Source of the DNA: Firmicutes bacterium OM04-13BH
Lineage (GTDB): Bacteria; Bacillota; Clostridia; Lachnospirales; Lachnospiraceae
Direction of reading: 5' to 3'
Assembly (NCBI GenBank): GCA_003481745.1
Contig: QULP01000003.1
Span: 186,001 to 250,000 of the forward strand
DNA: 64,000 bases
Numbering within the stretch: the first letter of the stretch is position 1; each line of letters starts with the position of its first letter. The notes under the pieces were generated by a model, which saw only the letters and a program-made list of their open reading frames with translations, ran no database searches and was not told the DNA's origin. Shown here piece by piece: positions 45,511 to 53,936 of this stretch. The position numbers were made by a program, and so were the translations under genes.

Positions 45511-47087
45511 TACTGCTTTTTGCGATAATCCGCCGGGCTGCAGTGGTGGTATTTCTTAAAAATCTTAGAAAAATAATGATAATCATTAAATCCTGCTGCC
45601 TCTGCAACCTCTTTGATTTTTAAGTTCGTGTCACAGAGCATTTTTTCAGCACAGCGCATCCGACATTCCTGCAGATAATTGGCAAATCCGATTCCCATTT
45701 CCTGTTTAAATAAATAACTTAAATATGCCGAATTCACTCCTGCTTCTTCTGCCACATCCTGTAGGCTGATTTGTTCTTTATAATGCTGATGCAGATACAA
45801 GAGCACCACTTTTATCGTATGAGAAACCCCTTCTGGAATCTCCTCTTCGCTATGCTTACAGACTTCCTGCACGCTTTCTTCTAAAGCCATTTTAAATTGT
45901 TCAATCGAAGCAATCTCCGTATACACCTGTGCACTTCGCTCAATGTATGCACTTTCATCCAATTTGTGAAGCCACTGAACTAAAATTCTGCCATCCGTCA
46001 TCTTCTGTTTTGCCTCAGAAATAAGTGTCACAGCCTCTTGCTCCAGTTCTTCTTCTGTATTCTCTGTTTGATTCTGAACCTGATGAATCAGCTTTTCTGC
46101 ACTCTTTGGAAGCTCTCTTGAAACTTCTTTTTGACAGTCATAGTACAAAATGCTGTCTCTGTCATAAAATCCATATTTCATCATCTGTCTTGCCTGCTGA
46201 TATGCCTGACGAAGTCCATCCTGTACTCCAATACAGATACTGCTTACACTGATTCCAAAGGAATACGGCTCTTTTTTACAAAATCGAAAACAGGCTCCGG
46301 CAACATCTGTCAGTCTCTGGCGCATCAAAGAGTCTCTTCTCATTTCTGATAAATCCAGAAAACAACAGAAAATTCCGGCTCCCAGATAGATAATTTCTTT
46401 TAATTCATTTTCTTCGCCTAACACAGCTTCAATTTCACTCTCGATTCCCGTCCGAAATTCCAATGAATACTGTTCCGATTCCAGTGGTGTCCACTCCCTG
46501 CTCTGCTGATTCCAGTCATGCATAAACATTGCAATCACCGCACTGTTTTTATAACTGCCTGCTATCTGCGCTTCCAGACGTTTCTGTTCCCGCACTTCTC
46601 CCTCTAAAATTTGAGAAAGAACTCCATTAAAGAAATGATATTTTAATGTATGACTGCCCATCTGAATCAGTTTTTTTGTATGTTTCTCCTGTGTAGTCTT
46701 TGCCTTTTTTGCCTCTATTTGAGCCTTCGCTTTCTCTAATACTTCTAAAAGTGAATTTTCATCCAAGGTGTTTTTCAAGATATATTCATCTGCACCAAGC
46801 CGCATTGCTTCTTTTACATATTCAAAATCATCATGACAGCTAAGCACAATCACAGAAACTTCCGGCCAGTTCTTTTTTACAGCCTTAATTAATTCAATTC
46901 CATCCATAAGCGGCATTGAAATATCTGTCACAACAATATCAATTTTTTCCTGATTCATCACTTCAAGGGCTTCTTCCCCATCCTGTACATCACGTACAAC
47001 TTCATATCCCACTTTTTCCCATGAATCAAGTGTTTTTAAATAACTTCTTACAAGAAAATCATCATCCACTAATAATGTCTGAAACAT
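45510..47087 (-). CDS. YesN-type response regulator (receiver plus AraC HTH)
   Basis: This 525-residue protein has an N-terminal receiver domain (acidic DDD at 8-10, phospho-acceptor Asp at about 55 in VVTDISMPLMDG), a long middle region and a C-terminal AraC-type double HTH (VAEEAGVNSAYLSYLFKQEMG to the end). YesN-type regulators activate sugar transport or breakdown genes when phosphorylated by the partner YesM kinase, here encoded just upstream. The ATG at 47087 has AGGTGG seven bases before it; a GTG immediately upstream is less likely. Confidence 0.95.
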   Translation of the reverse strand: MFQTLLVDDDFLVRSYLKTLDSWEKVGYEVVRDVQDGEEALEVMNQEKIDIVVTDISMPLMDGIELIKAVKKNWPEVSVIVLSCHDDFEYVKEAMRLGADEYILKNTLDENSLLEVLEKAKAQIEAKKAKTTQEKHTKKLIQMGSHTLKYHFFNGVLSQILEGEVREQKRLEAQIAGSYKNSAVIAMFMHDWNQQSREWTPLESEQYSLEFRTGIESEIEAVLGEENELKEIIYLGAGIFCCFLDLSEMRRDSLMRQRLTDVAGACFRFCKKEPYSFGISVSSICIGVQDGLRQAYQQARQMMKYGFYDRDSILYYDCQKEVSRELPKSAEKLIHQVQNQTENTEEELEQEAVTLISEAKQKMTDGRILVQWLHKLDESAYIERSAQVYTEIASIEQFKMALEESVQEVCKHSEEEIPEGVSHTIKVVLLYLHQHYKEQISLQDVAEEAGVNSAYLSYLFKQEMGIGFANYLQECRMRCAEKMLCDTNLKIKEVAEAAGFNDYHYFSKIFKKYHHCSPADYRKKQ

Positions 47088-47127
47088 CACTTCACCACCT
47101 GTATTTTAGTCTGTTTTTAGTTGAATC

Positions 47128-47190
47128 AAATAAGTCAAGTACCCTGCTTCAATCACCAAAATCATTAAGCAATGGACAGGGACTTATTCA
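47128..47190. repeat. Dispersed structured element, remnant copy 4
   Basis: In reverse orientation this segment matches the long last hairpin of copy 2 with scattered changes (AATCAAATAAGTC..., CCCTGCTTCAAT, AAGCA..., GGGACTT). It lies between yesM and yesN and still pairs as a hairpin. Confidence 0.6.
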
Positions 47191-48900
47191 TAATTCTTTT
47201 TTTGCAGGGAGAAAAATCTCGACAGTCGTTCCATTTTCACTGCTTTGATAGACCATTCCTCCCTTATCTCCATAGTAAAGTTCCAGTCTCTCTTTAATAT
47301 TTGGAACTCCGATTGCACTTAAACCATTGGTCTTTTTAGCTTTGCTGTGCAATAGCGTATCAATCTGTTCTTTTGTCATGCCTCTGCCATTATCAATGAC
47401 AAATAGCCGTAATCGATCCTGCTCTAATTTTGCTCTTAAAATAATCTCTCCATTTTTTTCTTTCATGTCAATCCCATGAAGAATTGCATTTTCCACAAGG
47501 GGCTGTAAAATCAACCTCGGAATATAACAACCTCCGGCGCCTTCCTCCATCTCATAACGCACACGAAAACTTCCCTGATACCGAAATTCCTGCAGATGCA
47601 CATAATTATTTAAAATATGAAATTCATCTGCTACCGTTAAAAAAGTACCTTTCTTGCTGATAGTCGCTTGAAGCAGCTCCACAAAATCTCCTATCAGACC
47701 ACCTAGCTCCTTTTCCCCACGGATCAACGCCGCAAATTTAATCGAATTTAAAGTATTATACATAAAATGCGGGGTAATCTGATACTGAAGTGCTTCTAAT
47801 TCTGCATCTTTTTTTAATCGTTCTTCTTCGATTACTTTTTGAATTAACTCCTGAATATCATCAAGCATCACATTAAATTCCCGACACAGTATTCCGATTT
47901 CATCTCCGGTTTCTACCTCCGCACGAAGACTCAAATCTCCCTCTCCAACCTGTTCCACCGTATCGGTCAGCTTTTTTATCGGACGGTAAATTGCACGCGT
48001 CAAACTGCCTGCAAGCACAATTGCCACAAATAAAAATACCAGCACAATTACAATCAAAAAAATCTGCATCTGACGGAGTTGGCGCAAAATTGCATTCCTT
48101 TGCACCGCAATAGAAAGCTGACAGCCGGAAAATGCGCCTTTATAGCCAATCACAATTACTCCTTTTTCTTTTTGAAAAATCCCATTCTGTTTCAGACACA
48201 TCTCTTCTGCACACGCTTTTCCGGCTTCTTTGGAATTCATCCCTGTGACAACTACTTCATTTTCATCATAAACCAAAGCCTGGTTCATATTTTCATCATA
48301 AATCGGGTCTATGTATTGATAATAAAGAGTTCTTTCTTCTACGTTTAATAATAAATACGCAAGAATATTTTGTTCTTCATCGTAGATTGGCTGAATCTCT
48401 GTAACCTGAGTCCGGTTCTCATGCACGCTGTTTTTTACCATAACCGGTCGTGCCGTTTTTTCTTCCATCTCTTTTATGGTCTGAATCTCTTTTTTTGGAA
48501 TTTCCCTTTTATAAACCGGAAAATCTTCAGAAGTCACCGCAATCTGTTCTTTGGGTAAAATCAAATCAATTGAACTGAGACGATCCTCATTTTTTTTGCA
48601 GGCACGCAAAATTTCTGCAAGACTCTCCAATTCATCTGCATTGTTGCTTTCCCGATATTGCTCAATTTCTCTTTGCAGCTCTTCTTTTCCGGCTATCTCA
48701 ATATTTTTATAATATAATTCCTTCATGGAATTGTCAAAACTTTCCATAGTCTGCCGGACTCTCGAGTAGACGGTTTCTGTATAATTTTTCTCAATCATTG
48801 ATGCACTGCGGAAATAAAATACGACCGTAATACAACAGCTTGTAAGAATCGTCACCAGCAAGATTGCCAGCAGTACTTTTTTGCGGATACTCTGTTTCAT
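47188..48900 (-). CDS. YesM-type sensor histidine kinase
   Basis: This 570-residue kinase has a membrane helix near 10-30, an extracellular sensor region (about 31-275), a second helix (FLIVIVLVFLFVAIVLAG), HAMP (about 300-355), the His_kinase domain with HFMYNTLNSI (phospho-His) and a HATPase domain with DNGRGM. YesM kinases sense extracellular sugars or a binding protein. The yesN gene is downstream, 100 bases away, with an element remnant between. The upstream -10 TATAAT (48928-48933) has only an extended TGC to help it and lies beside an inverted repeat. Confidence 0.95.
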   Translation of the reverse strand: MKQSIRKKVLLAILLVTILTSCCITVVFYFRSASMIEKNYTETVYSRVRQTMESFDNSMKELYYKNIEIAGKEELQREIEQYRESNNADELESLAEILRACKKNEDRLSSIDLILPKEQIAVTSEDFPVYKREIPKKEIQTIKEMEEKTARPVMVKNSVHENRTQVTEIQPIYDEEQNILAYLLLNVEERTLYYQYIDPIYDENMNQALVYDENEVVVTGMNSKEAGKACAEEMCLKQNGIFQKEKGVIVIGYKGAFSGCQLSIAVQRNAILRQLRQMQIFLIVIVLVFLFVAIVLAGSLTRAIYRPIKKLTDTVEQVGEGDLSLRAEVETGDEIGILCREFNVMLDDIQELIQKVIEEERLKKDAELEALQYQITPHFMYNTLNSIKFAALIRGEKELGGLIGDFVELLQATISKKGTFLTVADEFHILNNYVHLQEFRYQGSFRVRYEMEEGAGGCYIPRLILQPLVENAILHGIDMKEKNGEIILRAKLEQDRLRLFVIDNGRGMTKEQIDTLLHSKAKKTNGLSAIGVPNIKERLELYYGDKGGMVYQSSENGTTVEIFLPAKKEL

Positions 48901-48927
48901 AGATTAAAATCCTTTACTTTTGATTTG

Positions 48928-48957
48928 ATTATAGCACAAAATGCCCGCAAGTTGTGC
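48928..48957 (-). promoter_or_regulatory. Probable yesM promoter with adjacent inverted repeat
   Basis: TATAAT at 48928-48933 (minus strand) has an extended TGC but a poor -35. The inverted repeat GCACAA / TTGTGC (48934-48957) fills the spacer, so a regulator could act here. Confidence 0.5.
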
Positions 48958-48974
48958 TTTGTTCTTTCTAACAC

Positions 48975-49008
48975 AAAAAGGTATCGGAAAACTTCCGATA
49001 CCTTTTTT
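48975..49008. terminator. Terminator of the GPH symporter gene
   Basis: AAAAAGGTATCGGAA / TTCCGATACCTTTTT, a 15-pair stem with a three-base loop and T runs on both strands. It lies past the symporter stop. Confidence 0.9.
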
Positions 49009-49029
49009 CTTTCACTCATTTAAGCTTCA

Positions 49030-50469
49030 TTAAAGTTCGCCTCTTGCCTCACGTTCTGTCAGCTCTTTCATAATATCCGGATACATTTTGTCCAGCTTGT
49101 AGAGTGCCAGTGTAACAAATGCAAGCAGTGCGATAATAATTGGACCAAATTTATAAATGTTAATAATCATATTTAAAGTTTCCTGAGACTGTGTTGCAAC
49201 TCCTGAAGAAGAAGTAACATATCCTGCAAAAGTTAACAATCCAGTCATAGCTGCGGATGCAAGACCTGCTCCAACCTTTGTTCCAATAGAACCACCTGCA
49301 AAAATAAGGCTTTCCTGTCTTACATGTGTTTTCCACTGTCCATATTCCACAACATCTCCAACCATTCCAAATACAACTGCATTCAGCGGTGCAAGACCGA
49401 TTGCACGTGCCACACAACTCATAACCATCCAGGAAAAGCTGTATGGATTCAGGAAGAATAATAACTGTCCGACTAATGCGATTGCAGAACCTGCAAGTGC
49501 AATGTTTCTCTTGCCAAATCTTTTGATAAGTGGTGCACAGAGGAAAATTCCTGCTACCAGTGTTAATGTTTCTGTCAAGAATAATGCACTGTACATCCAT
49601 GTGTCATTTCCAAAAATGTATTTGCAATAATACGGTAAGATTGTTCCTGAAATACTAAAGGAAACACTCTGAACCATCCACAAAACTAAAACTGCCCAGA
49701 AATACTGATTCGTAAATAATGCTTTCAAGGACTTTCCAAGCGGTACTTTTTCTGCTTTTTCTTTTGCTTCAATGTATACAGTTTCTTTACAGTTAAAGAA
49801 ACAGATTAATAATAAGATTAAAGCAAGTACAGCCCAGATACTCATTGTTTTTACCCATGCCGCCTGGTCATCTCCAAACATTTTTACAATCGGAAGAGTA
49901 AAGGTTGCTGCAACGATTTTTCCAATTGGAGATAATCCCATACGAACCACACTAAGCATATCTCTTTCTCCGGAAACTCTTGTCATCATTGCTGAAAGAC
50001 TTCCGTAAGGAAGGTTGATTGCGGTATAACAAACTGTAGTACAGAAGTTATACGTTACAAACAGATATAAAAACTGTAACATCGGGGTGGTGTGCGGTAC
50101 CGTAAATAACAGTACTGCGGATAAAGCAAATGGTACACTCATCCATAAAATCCATGGTCTTGATTTTCCCCATTTTGAATTTGTTTTTTCTACAATAATT
50201 CCCATAATCAAGTCTGACACACCATCAAATAATCTTGATAAGAGCATCATCAAACCAACCGTACCAGGATTGATTCCTGCGTAATCCGTATAGAATAAGG
50301 TTAATAAGGTACCAACCATTCCAAATACAACATTACAGGCTACGTCACCACTTGCATAGGCAACTCTTATTCCCCATCCAAGTTTCTGATTCTGTGCGGT
50401 CATCATTTTCGACCTTGCCGACCAGTCATCTGCTGTGACTGATTTCGTCCGTGTCATTTCTTTTGCCAT
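49030..50469 (-). CDS. GPH-family (glycoside-pentoside-hexuronide) cation symporter
   Basis: This 479-residue MFS-type protein has twelve membrane segments and the GPH pattern near the N-terminus (YASGDVACNVVFGMVG, then LLSRLFDGVSDLIMGIIVEKTNSKWGK, with the loop RPW after KSR). GPH symporters import sugars or glycosides with Na+ or H+. In this block it could bring in inositol or the ligand sensed by YesMN (inference). The ATG at 50469 follows AGGG; longer starts would enter the structured element upstream. Confidence 0.93.
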   Translation of the reverse strand: MAKEMTRTKSVTADDWSARSKMMTAQNQKLGWGIRVAYASGDVACNVVFGMVGTLLTLFYTDYAGINPGTVGLMMLLSRLFDGVSDLIMGIIVEKTNSKWGKSRPWILWMSVPFALSAVLLFTVPHTTPMLQFLYLFVTYNFCTTVCYTAINLPYGSLSAMMTRVSGERDMLSVVRMGLSPIGKIVAATFTLPIVKMFGDDQAAWVKTMSIWAVLALILLLICFFNCKETVYIEAKEKAEKVPLGKSLKALFTNQYFWAVLVLWMVQSVSFSISGTILPYYCKYIFGNDTWMYSALFLTETLTLVAGIFLCAPLIKRFGKRNIALAGSAIALVGQLLFFLNPYSFSWMVMSCVARAIGLAPLNAVVFGMVGDVVEYGQWKTHVRQESLIFAGGSIGTKVGAGLASAAMTGLLTFAGYVTSSSGVATQSQETLNMIINIYKFGPIIIALLAFVTLALYKLDKMYPDIMKELTEREARGEL

Positions 50470-50509
50470 TTCATTTCCCTGCCTTTCTTCTTCGAGAATA
50501 CCTTTCATA

Positions 50510-50675
50510 GTAAAGCGGACATTCGCAATCCACTTCGCTGCTTGCTCATGAACGCAGTCGCTTCGCAATCTGTCAATGGGAGCTTTTGACTCCCACTGAC
50601 AGAAGCATCCCCCTTACCCACCGCTTAGTGCTCCGCACACTTGAAGCGGAGGAATGCTTATCTGCGTTCAAATCA
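50510..50675. repeat. Dispersed structured element, full copy 3
   Basis: The 44-base head (50510-50553) closely matches copy 1. A closing stem TGAACGCAG (50549-50557) / CTGCGTTCA (50662-50670) encloses CTGTCAaTGGGAG / CTCCCActGACAG (50570-50602) and a long AAGCAT / ATGCTT hairpin (50603-50659) with a central CCGCTT / AAGCGG. The layout equals copy 2, but stem sequences differ. It fills the gap between the symporter and binding-protein genes. Confidence 0.8.
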
Positions 50676-50798
50676 TAAGATGCTTTTTTTCTTTCGCATT
50701 TTCTCTATCTGATGATTCTATTTTACCGTTTTGCAGGGAAAATCCCAGTCTTAGAAATTTTGGGTTTTATTGTGCTATTTTTATATCCGCCTCTCTTC

Positions 50799-50829
50799 TT
50801 TCCTAAAAATAGTCCCCTTTTTTAGGAAA
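50799..50829. promoter_or_regulatory. Perfect inverted repeat after the binding-protein gene
   Basis: TTTCCTAAAAA / TTTTTAGGAAA, 11-base arms with a nine-base spacer. It follows the binding-protein stop without a T run. It may be a weak terminator or an operator for the symporter gene. The rest of the 370-base gap holds the structured element and AT-rich sequence. Confidence 0.55.
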
Positions 50830-50839
50830 CTTTGCTCTT

Positions 50840-51811
50840 TTAACTTTCTGATTGCGATTTTTTTATATTTTGTGTCTTTTTTTTAGGTGAGTACTCATCT
50901 ATATTGTCTATCGTCAATATTTTTGTGTCCAATATTTTTTCACCTGGTATTTCGTTTTTTTCCAAACTTTCTATCATATATTCAATTGTCTCATAACCGA
51001 TATCATATCCGGACTGTGCGCCTACCGCAAGAAACTTTCCGTCTTTCACTCCTTCAATGGAATCTTCCTGTGCATCCACTGTGACAACCAAAATTCCGCT
51101 TTCCTTCGTTGCCTCTGCCACTCCAAGTGCCGTCACCGCACTTGTTGTCATGATTCCATCCAAATCCGGATACTCTTCTAATAATTCTTTCATATCCTGC
51201 TCCGAAACCAAAAGATTGCTGTATCCGGTTTTTACAACTTCTATCTGAATATCAGGGTATTCTTCCATACAACGCTTAAAGCCCAAAATACGCTTTTCAT
51301 GACAGGCCTGTGTGGTACTTCCTGCTATGACTGCCACCTTTCCTGTTCCATTTAATTTTTTTGCCATTGCCTGTCCAAGTTCATATCCTACCTTCTCGTC
51401 ATCGATTCCAACGTAAGGTAAAACAACGTCAGAAACAGGGGTATCGTAAGCATACACTTCGATTCCCCTGTTTTTCGCCAGCTCAATATAATCTGCATTG
51501 TCGTAAGAATTCACAGTGGACACTGCCAGTGCATCAATCGGCATTTTCAGTAAATCCTTTATCATTTTTTTCTGTGTTTTCTGGTCTGTCTCCGAATCCG
51601 GAGACAAAATCACAACCTCTGCATTTTCTTTTTCTGCGGCATCTTCCATTCCCGAACAGACAGACATCCAATATTCACTGCTTTTTGACTTGGTCACAAC
51701 TCCAATGGTATACTTTGGCGCTTTTGCTTCTTCTTTTGTCTTTCCACATCCCGCCATAAGGATTCCTGCAAGCAGAACCAGTCCCAGCTTTCCTATCTGC
51801 CGTTTTTTCAT
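50840..51811 (-). CDS. Orphan sugar-binding lipoprotein (periplasmic binding protein, RbsB type)
   Basis: This 323-residue lipoprotein has a signal ending in the lipobox LMAGC, then a type I periplasmic binding protein fold (YTIGVVTKSKSSEYW, then ELGQAMAKKLNGTGKVAVIAG, and GIMTTSAV). Relatives bind ribose, inositol or similar sugars for ABC import. No ABC permease or ATPase is encoded nearby, so it could be a sensor adaptor for a membrane kinase such as YesM, as XylFII is for LytS (inference). It lies six bases after the Fe-alcohol dehydrogenase. Confidence 0.88.
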   Translation of the reverse strand: MKKRQIGKLGLVLLAGILMAGCGKTKEEAKAPKYTIGVVTKSKSSEYWMSVCSGMEDAAEKENAEVVILSPDSETDQKTQKKMIKDLLKMPIDALAVSTVNSYDNADYIELAKNRGIEVYAYDTPVSDVVLPYVGIDDEKVGYELGQAMAKKLNGTGKVAVIAGSTTQACHEKRILGFKRCMEEYPDIQIEVVKTGYSNLLVSEQDMKELLEEYPDLDGIMTTSAVTALGVAEATKESGILVVTVDAQEDSIEGVKDGKFLAVGAQSGYDIGYETIEYMIESLEKNEIPGEKILDTKILTIDNIDEYSPKKKTQNIKKSQSES

Positions 51812-51817
51812 AGACGA

Positions 51818-52969
51818 TTACCAGAGATTTCTGTAAATCTGTTTTACCTGTTCTTCGCTTACTTCACGCATAGTGTTCTGTGGGCTTCCACTATCCATAG
51901 CGTCGTAAGCCATTTTATCAATTACTTTAAAGAACTCTTCTTTATCAATTCCAAACTCTGCAAGAGTTGGTGTCTCTAATTCTTTTACAATTCCTTCGAC
52001 TGCTGAAAGGAATTTTTCCGCTGCTGCTTTGTCTTCATCTGTTGCATCTGCAACACCGATTGCACGACCAAGGTCTGCAAATCTGTCATAAGCACCTTCT
52101 AACGCAAAGCCTAAACATTCTTTCATCAGCATTGCGTTAGAAAGACCATGTGCTACATGGAACAGTGCACCGATTGGACGACTCATTCCATGAATAATGG
52201 TAACAGATGCGTTGTTAAATGCGATACCAGCTTCTAATGCAGCAACAGACATCTGGATACGTGCTTCTTCATTTTTTCCATCTTTAAATGCAACCGGAAG
52301 GGATTTGAAAATTCGTTTTACAGCTGACATTGCAAAGCTGTCAGAAAGTGTCTGTGCTTTTCTTGATGTGTAAGCTTCTACTGCATGACAGAGTGCATCA
52401 AGACCGGTAGCTGCTGTAATTTTAGGCGGTGCTGTCATTGTAAACTGAGGGTCAATGATTGCCAGTTTTGGCATTAATACTTTACCTTTTAAGAGCATTT
52501 TGATATCTTTTTTGGTATCTGTGATAATCGTAAACTGAGTTGCTTCAGAACCGGTACCTGCTGTTGTTGGAATTGCAACAAGCGGCGGCATTTCTACATC
52601 AATTACTTTTCCCATGTAATCGGAGATATTTCCACCATTTACAACTAAAGAACCAATAGCTTTCATAGAGTCGATTGGACTTCCTCCGCCTAATGCAACT
52701 AAGAAATCACATCCATTTTCTTTGTATACTTTCAGACCATTTTCAATCATAGTATCCGTTGGCTCACCAACGATTTCAGAATAAATTGCATAGTCGATTC
52801 CCTGATTTTTTAAAGCTGTTTCTACTTTTGCACAGTTTCCTAACTGAATCATTACTTTATCTGTTACGATAAGAGCTTTTTTCCCAAGTCCTTTTAAAGT
52901 TTCCTCCGCCATTGTTAAAGCCCCTGAACCTGTGATAATCTGTCCCGGTACGATAAATTCTCTTGCCAT
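51818..52969 (-). CDS. Iron-containing alcohol dehydrogenase
   Basis: This 383-residue group III alcohol dehydrogenase has GGGSPIDSMKAIG (NAD binding), a TAGTGSE motif and the metal ligands: Asp in the A-GLDALCHAVEAY region and His in IIHGMSRPIGALFHVAHGLSNA. In an iol cluster its substrate might be malonate semialdehyde or another aldehyde from inositol breakdown (inference). The ATG at 52969 is preferred over the upstream ATG at 52981, which abuts its ribosome binding site. It lies between iolB and the binding-protein gene. Confidence 0.92.
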   Translation of the reverse strand: MAREFIVPGQIITGSGALTMAEETLKGLGKKALIVTDKVMIQLGNCAKVETALKNQGIDYAIYSEIVGEPTDTMIENGLKVYKENGCDFLVALGGGSPIDSMKAIGSLVVNGGNISDYMGKVIDVEMPPLVAIPTTAGTGSEATQFTIITDTKKDIKMLLKGKVLMPKLAIIDPQFTMTAPPKITAATGLDALCHAVEAYTSRKAQTLSDSFAMSAVKRIFKSLPVAFKDGKNEEARIQMSVAALEAGIAFNNASVTIIHGMSRPIGALFHVAHGLSNAMLMKECLGFALEGAYDRFADLGRAIGVADATDEDKAAAEKFLSAVEGIVKELETPTLAEFGIDKEEFFKVIDKMAYDAMDSGSPQNTMREVSEEQVKQIYRNLW

Positions 52970-53069
52970 AATAACACGCATCCTTTCTAAACTTAGTTTC
53001 TTGATTTTCCTTTACTTTATTTTAACGTTCTTTTTTTCTTAAATTATCAAATAAATCTATTATTCATTC

Positions 53070-53855
53070 TTAGATTTCGGCATCATGCAGCCATGTATAT
53101 CTTTCATCTTCACAACGATCTGTCTGTAACCATGGATTTCCGTCAATGTGGCGAATCATCCAACAAGTATACATCTGGAATCCCGGCGCAACTGCCTGAG
53201 GATGTAACTCTCCTCCCGGAATTGCGGAAAAGCTTCCGTCTGTGCTCTTAAATACCTGGTCTCCTACGAAACTTGCACCAAATCCTTCCGGTCGGTCAAA
53301 TTTGAAATAATAAGTTTCCGGCTGTGGATGTCTGTGTGGAAGATATCCGGACCAGTTTCCTTTGTCATTTAATACTTCTCCGAGTACCATATTGGAATAC
53401 GGAGCAATATCATGGTCTAAAATGGTATTAACTCTTCTCTTTGCAACATTTCCAAATTTGCCAACACAGGAATAACCCCATGGAGCATCCTCCGGTTTAT
53501 ATAATTTTCCTGCAAAGTCTGCATCATTTTTCGTGCACTGTACAAGAATTTCTGCATCGGTCTCTGCTGTTACTTTTATTTCTTTTCCGGTGCATACATG
53601 AACACACCAAGGACCTTCGGTAAACACATCTTTTCTGCTTACTGTTTCTGTATTGCCTTCCCATTCATAAGTGATTTTTCCAGAGAGAAGCAGAACTGCA
53701 GTCTCCTCACCTGTTCTTAAGAAGGTTCTTGTCTGACCGGCTTTCATGCGATACACACGAATGTCCATCATCATTTCTTTATAGTCATTGTCATAAGTTG
53801 TTAAAATTTTCTCGCCGTTTTCGTCAAATTCTGGATAGCCAAATACTTTACCCAT
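53070..53855 (-). CDS. iolB: 5-deoxy-glucuronate isomerase IolB
   Basis: This 261-residue bicupin matches IolB: SGKITYEWEG and the metal-binding C-terminal cupin (YLPHRHPQPETYYFKFDRPEG, metal His and Glu, about 175-195). IolB isomerises 5-deoxy-D-glucuronate to 5-dehydro-2-deoxy-D-gluconate, the substrate for IolC, in myo-inositol catabolism. AGGAGG precedes the start. It is between iolD and the Fe-alcohol dehydrogenase in one run. Confidence 0.95.
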   Translation of the reverse strand: MGKVFGYPEFDENGEKILTTYDNDYKEMMMDIRVYRMKAGQTRTFLRTGEETAVLLLSGKITYEWEGNTETVSRKDVFTEGPWCVHVCTGKEIKVTAETDAEILVQCTKNDADFAGKLYKPEDAPWGYSCVGKFGNVAKRRVNTILDHDIAPYSNMVLGEVLNDKGNWSGYLPHRHPQPETYYFKFDRPEGFGASFVGDQVFKSTDGSFSAIPGGELHPQAVAPGFQMYTCWMIRHIDGNPWLQTDRCEDERYTWLHDAEI

Positions 53856-53936
53856 TGTCTTTACCTCCTAATTGTACTTAATTGTACTTCTGTACGCTTA
53901 AACTTTTTTGTTCAAGCGTACATGACTCCTGAAATC

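Noticed and set aside
50470..50568. N-terminal extension of the symporter into the structured element
   Set aside because: The extension translates repeat sequence and adds nothing found in GPH symporters; AGGG precedes the chosen ATG.
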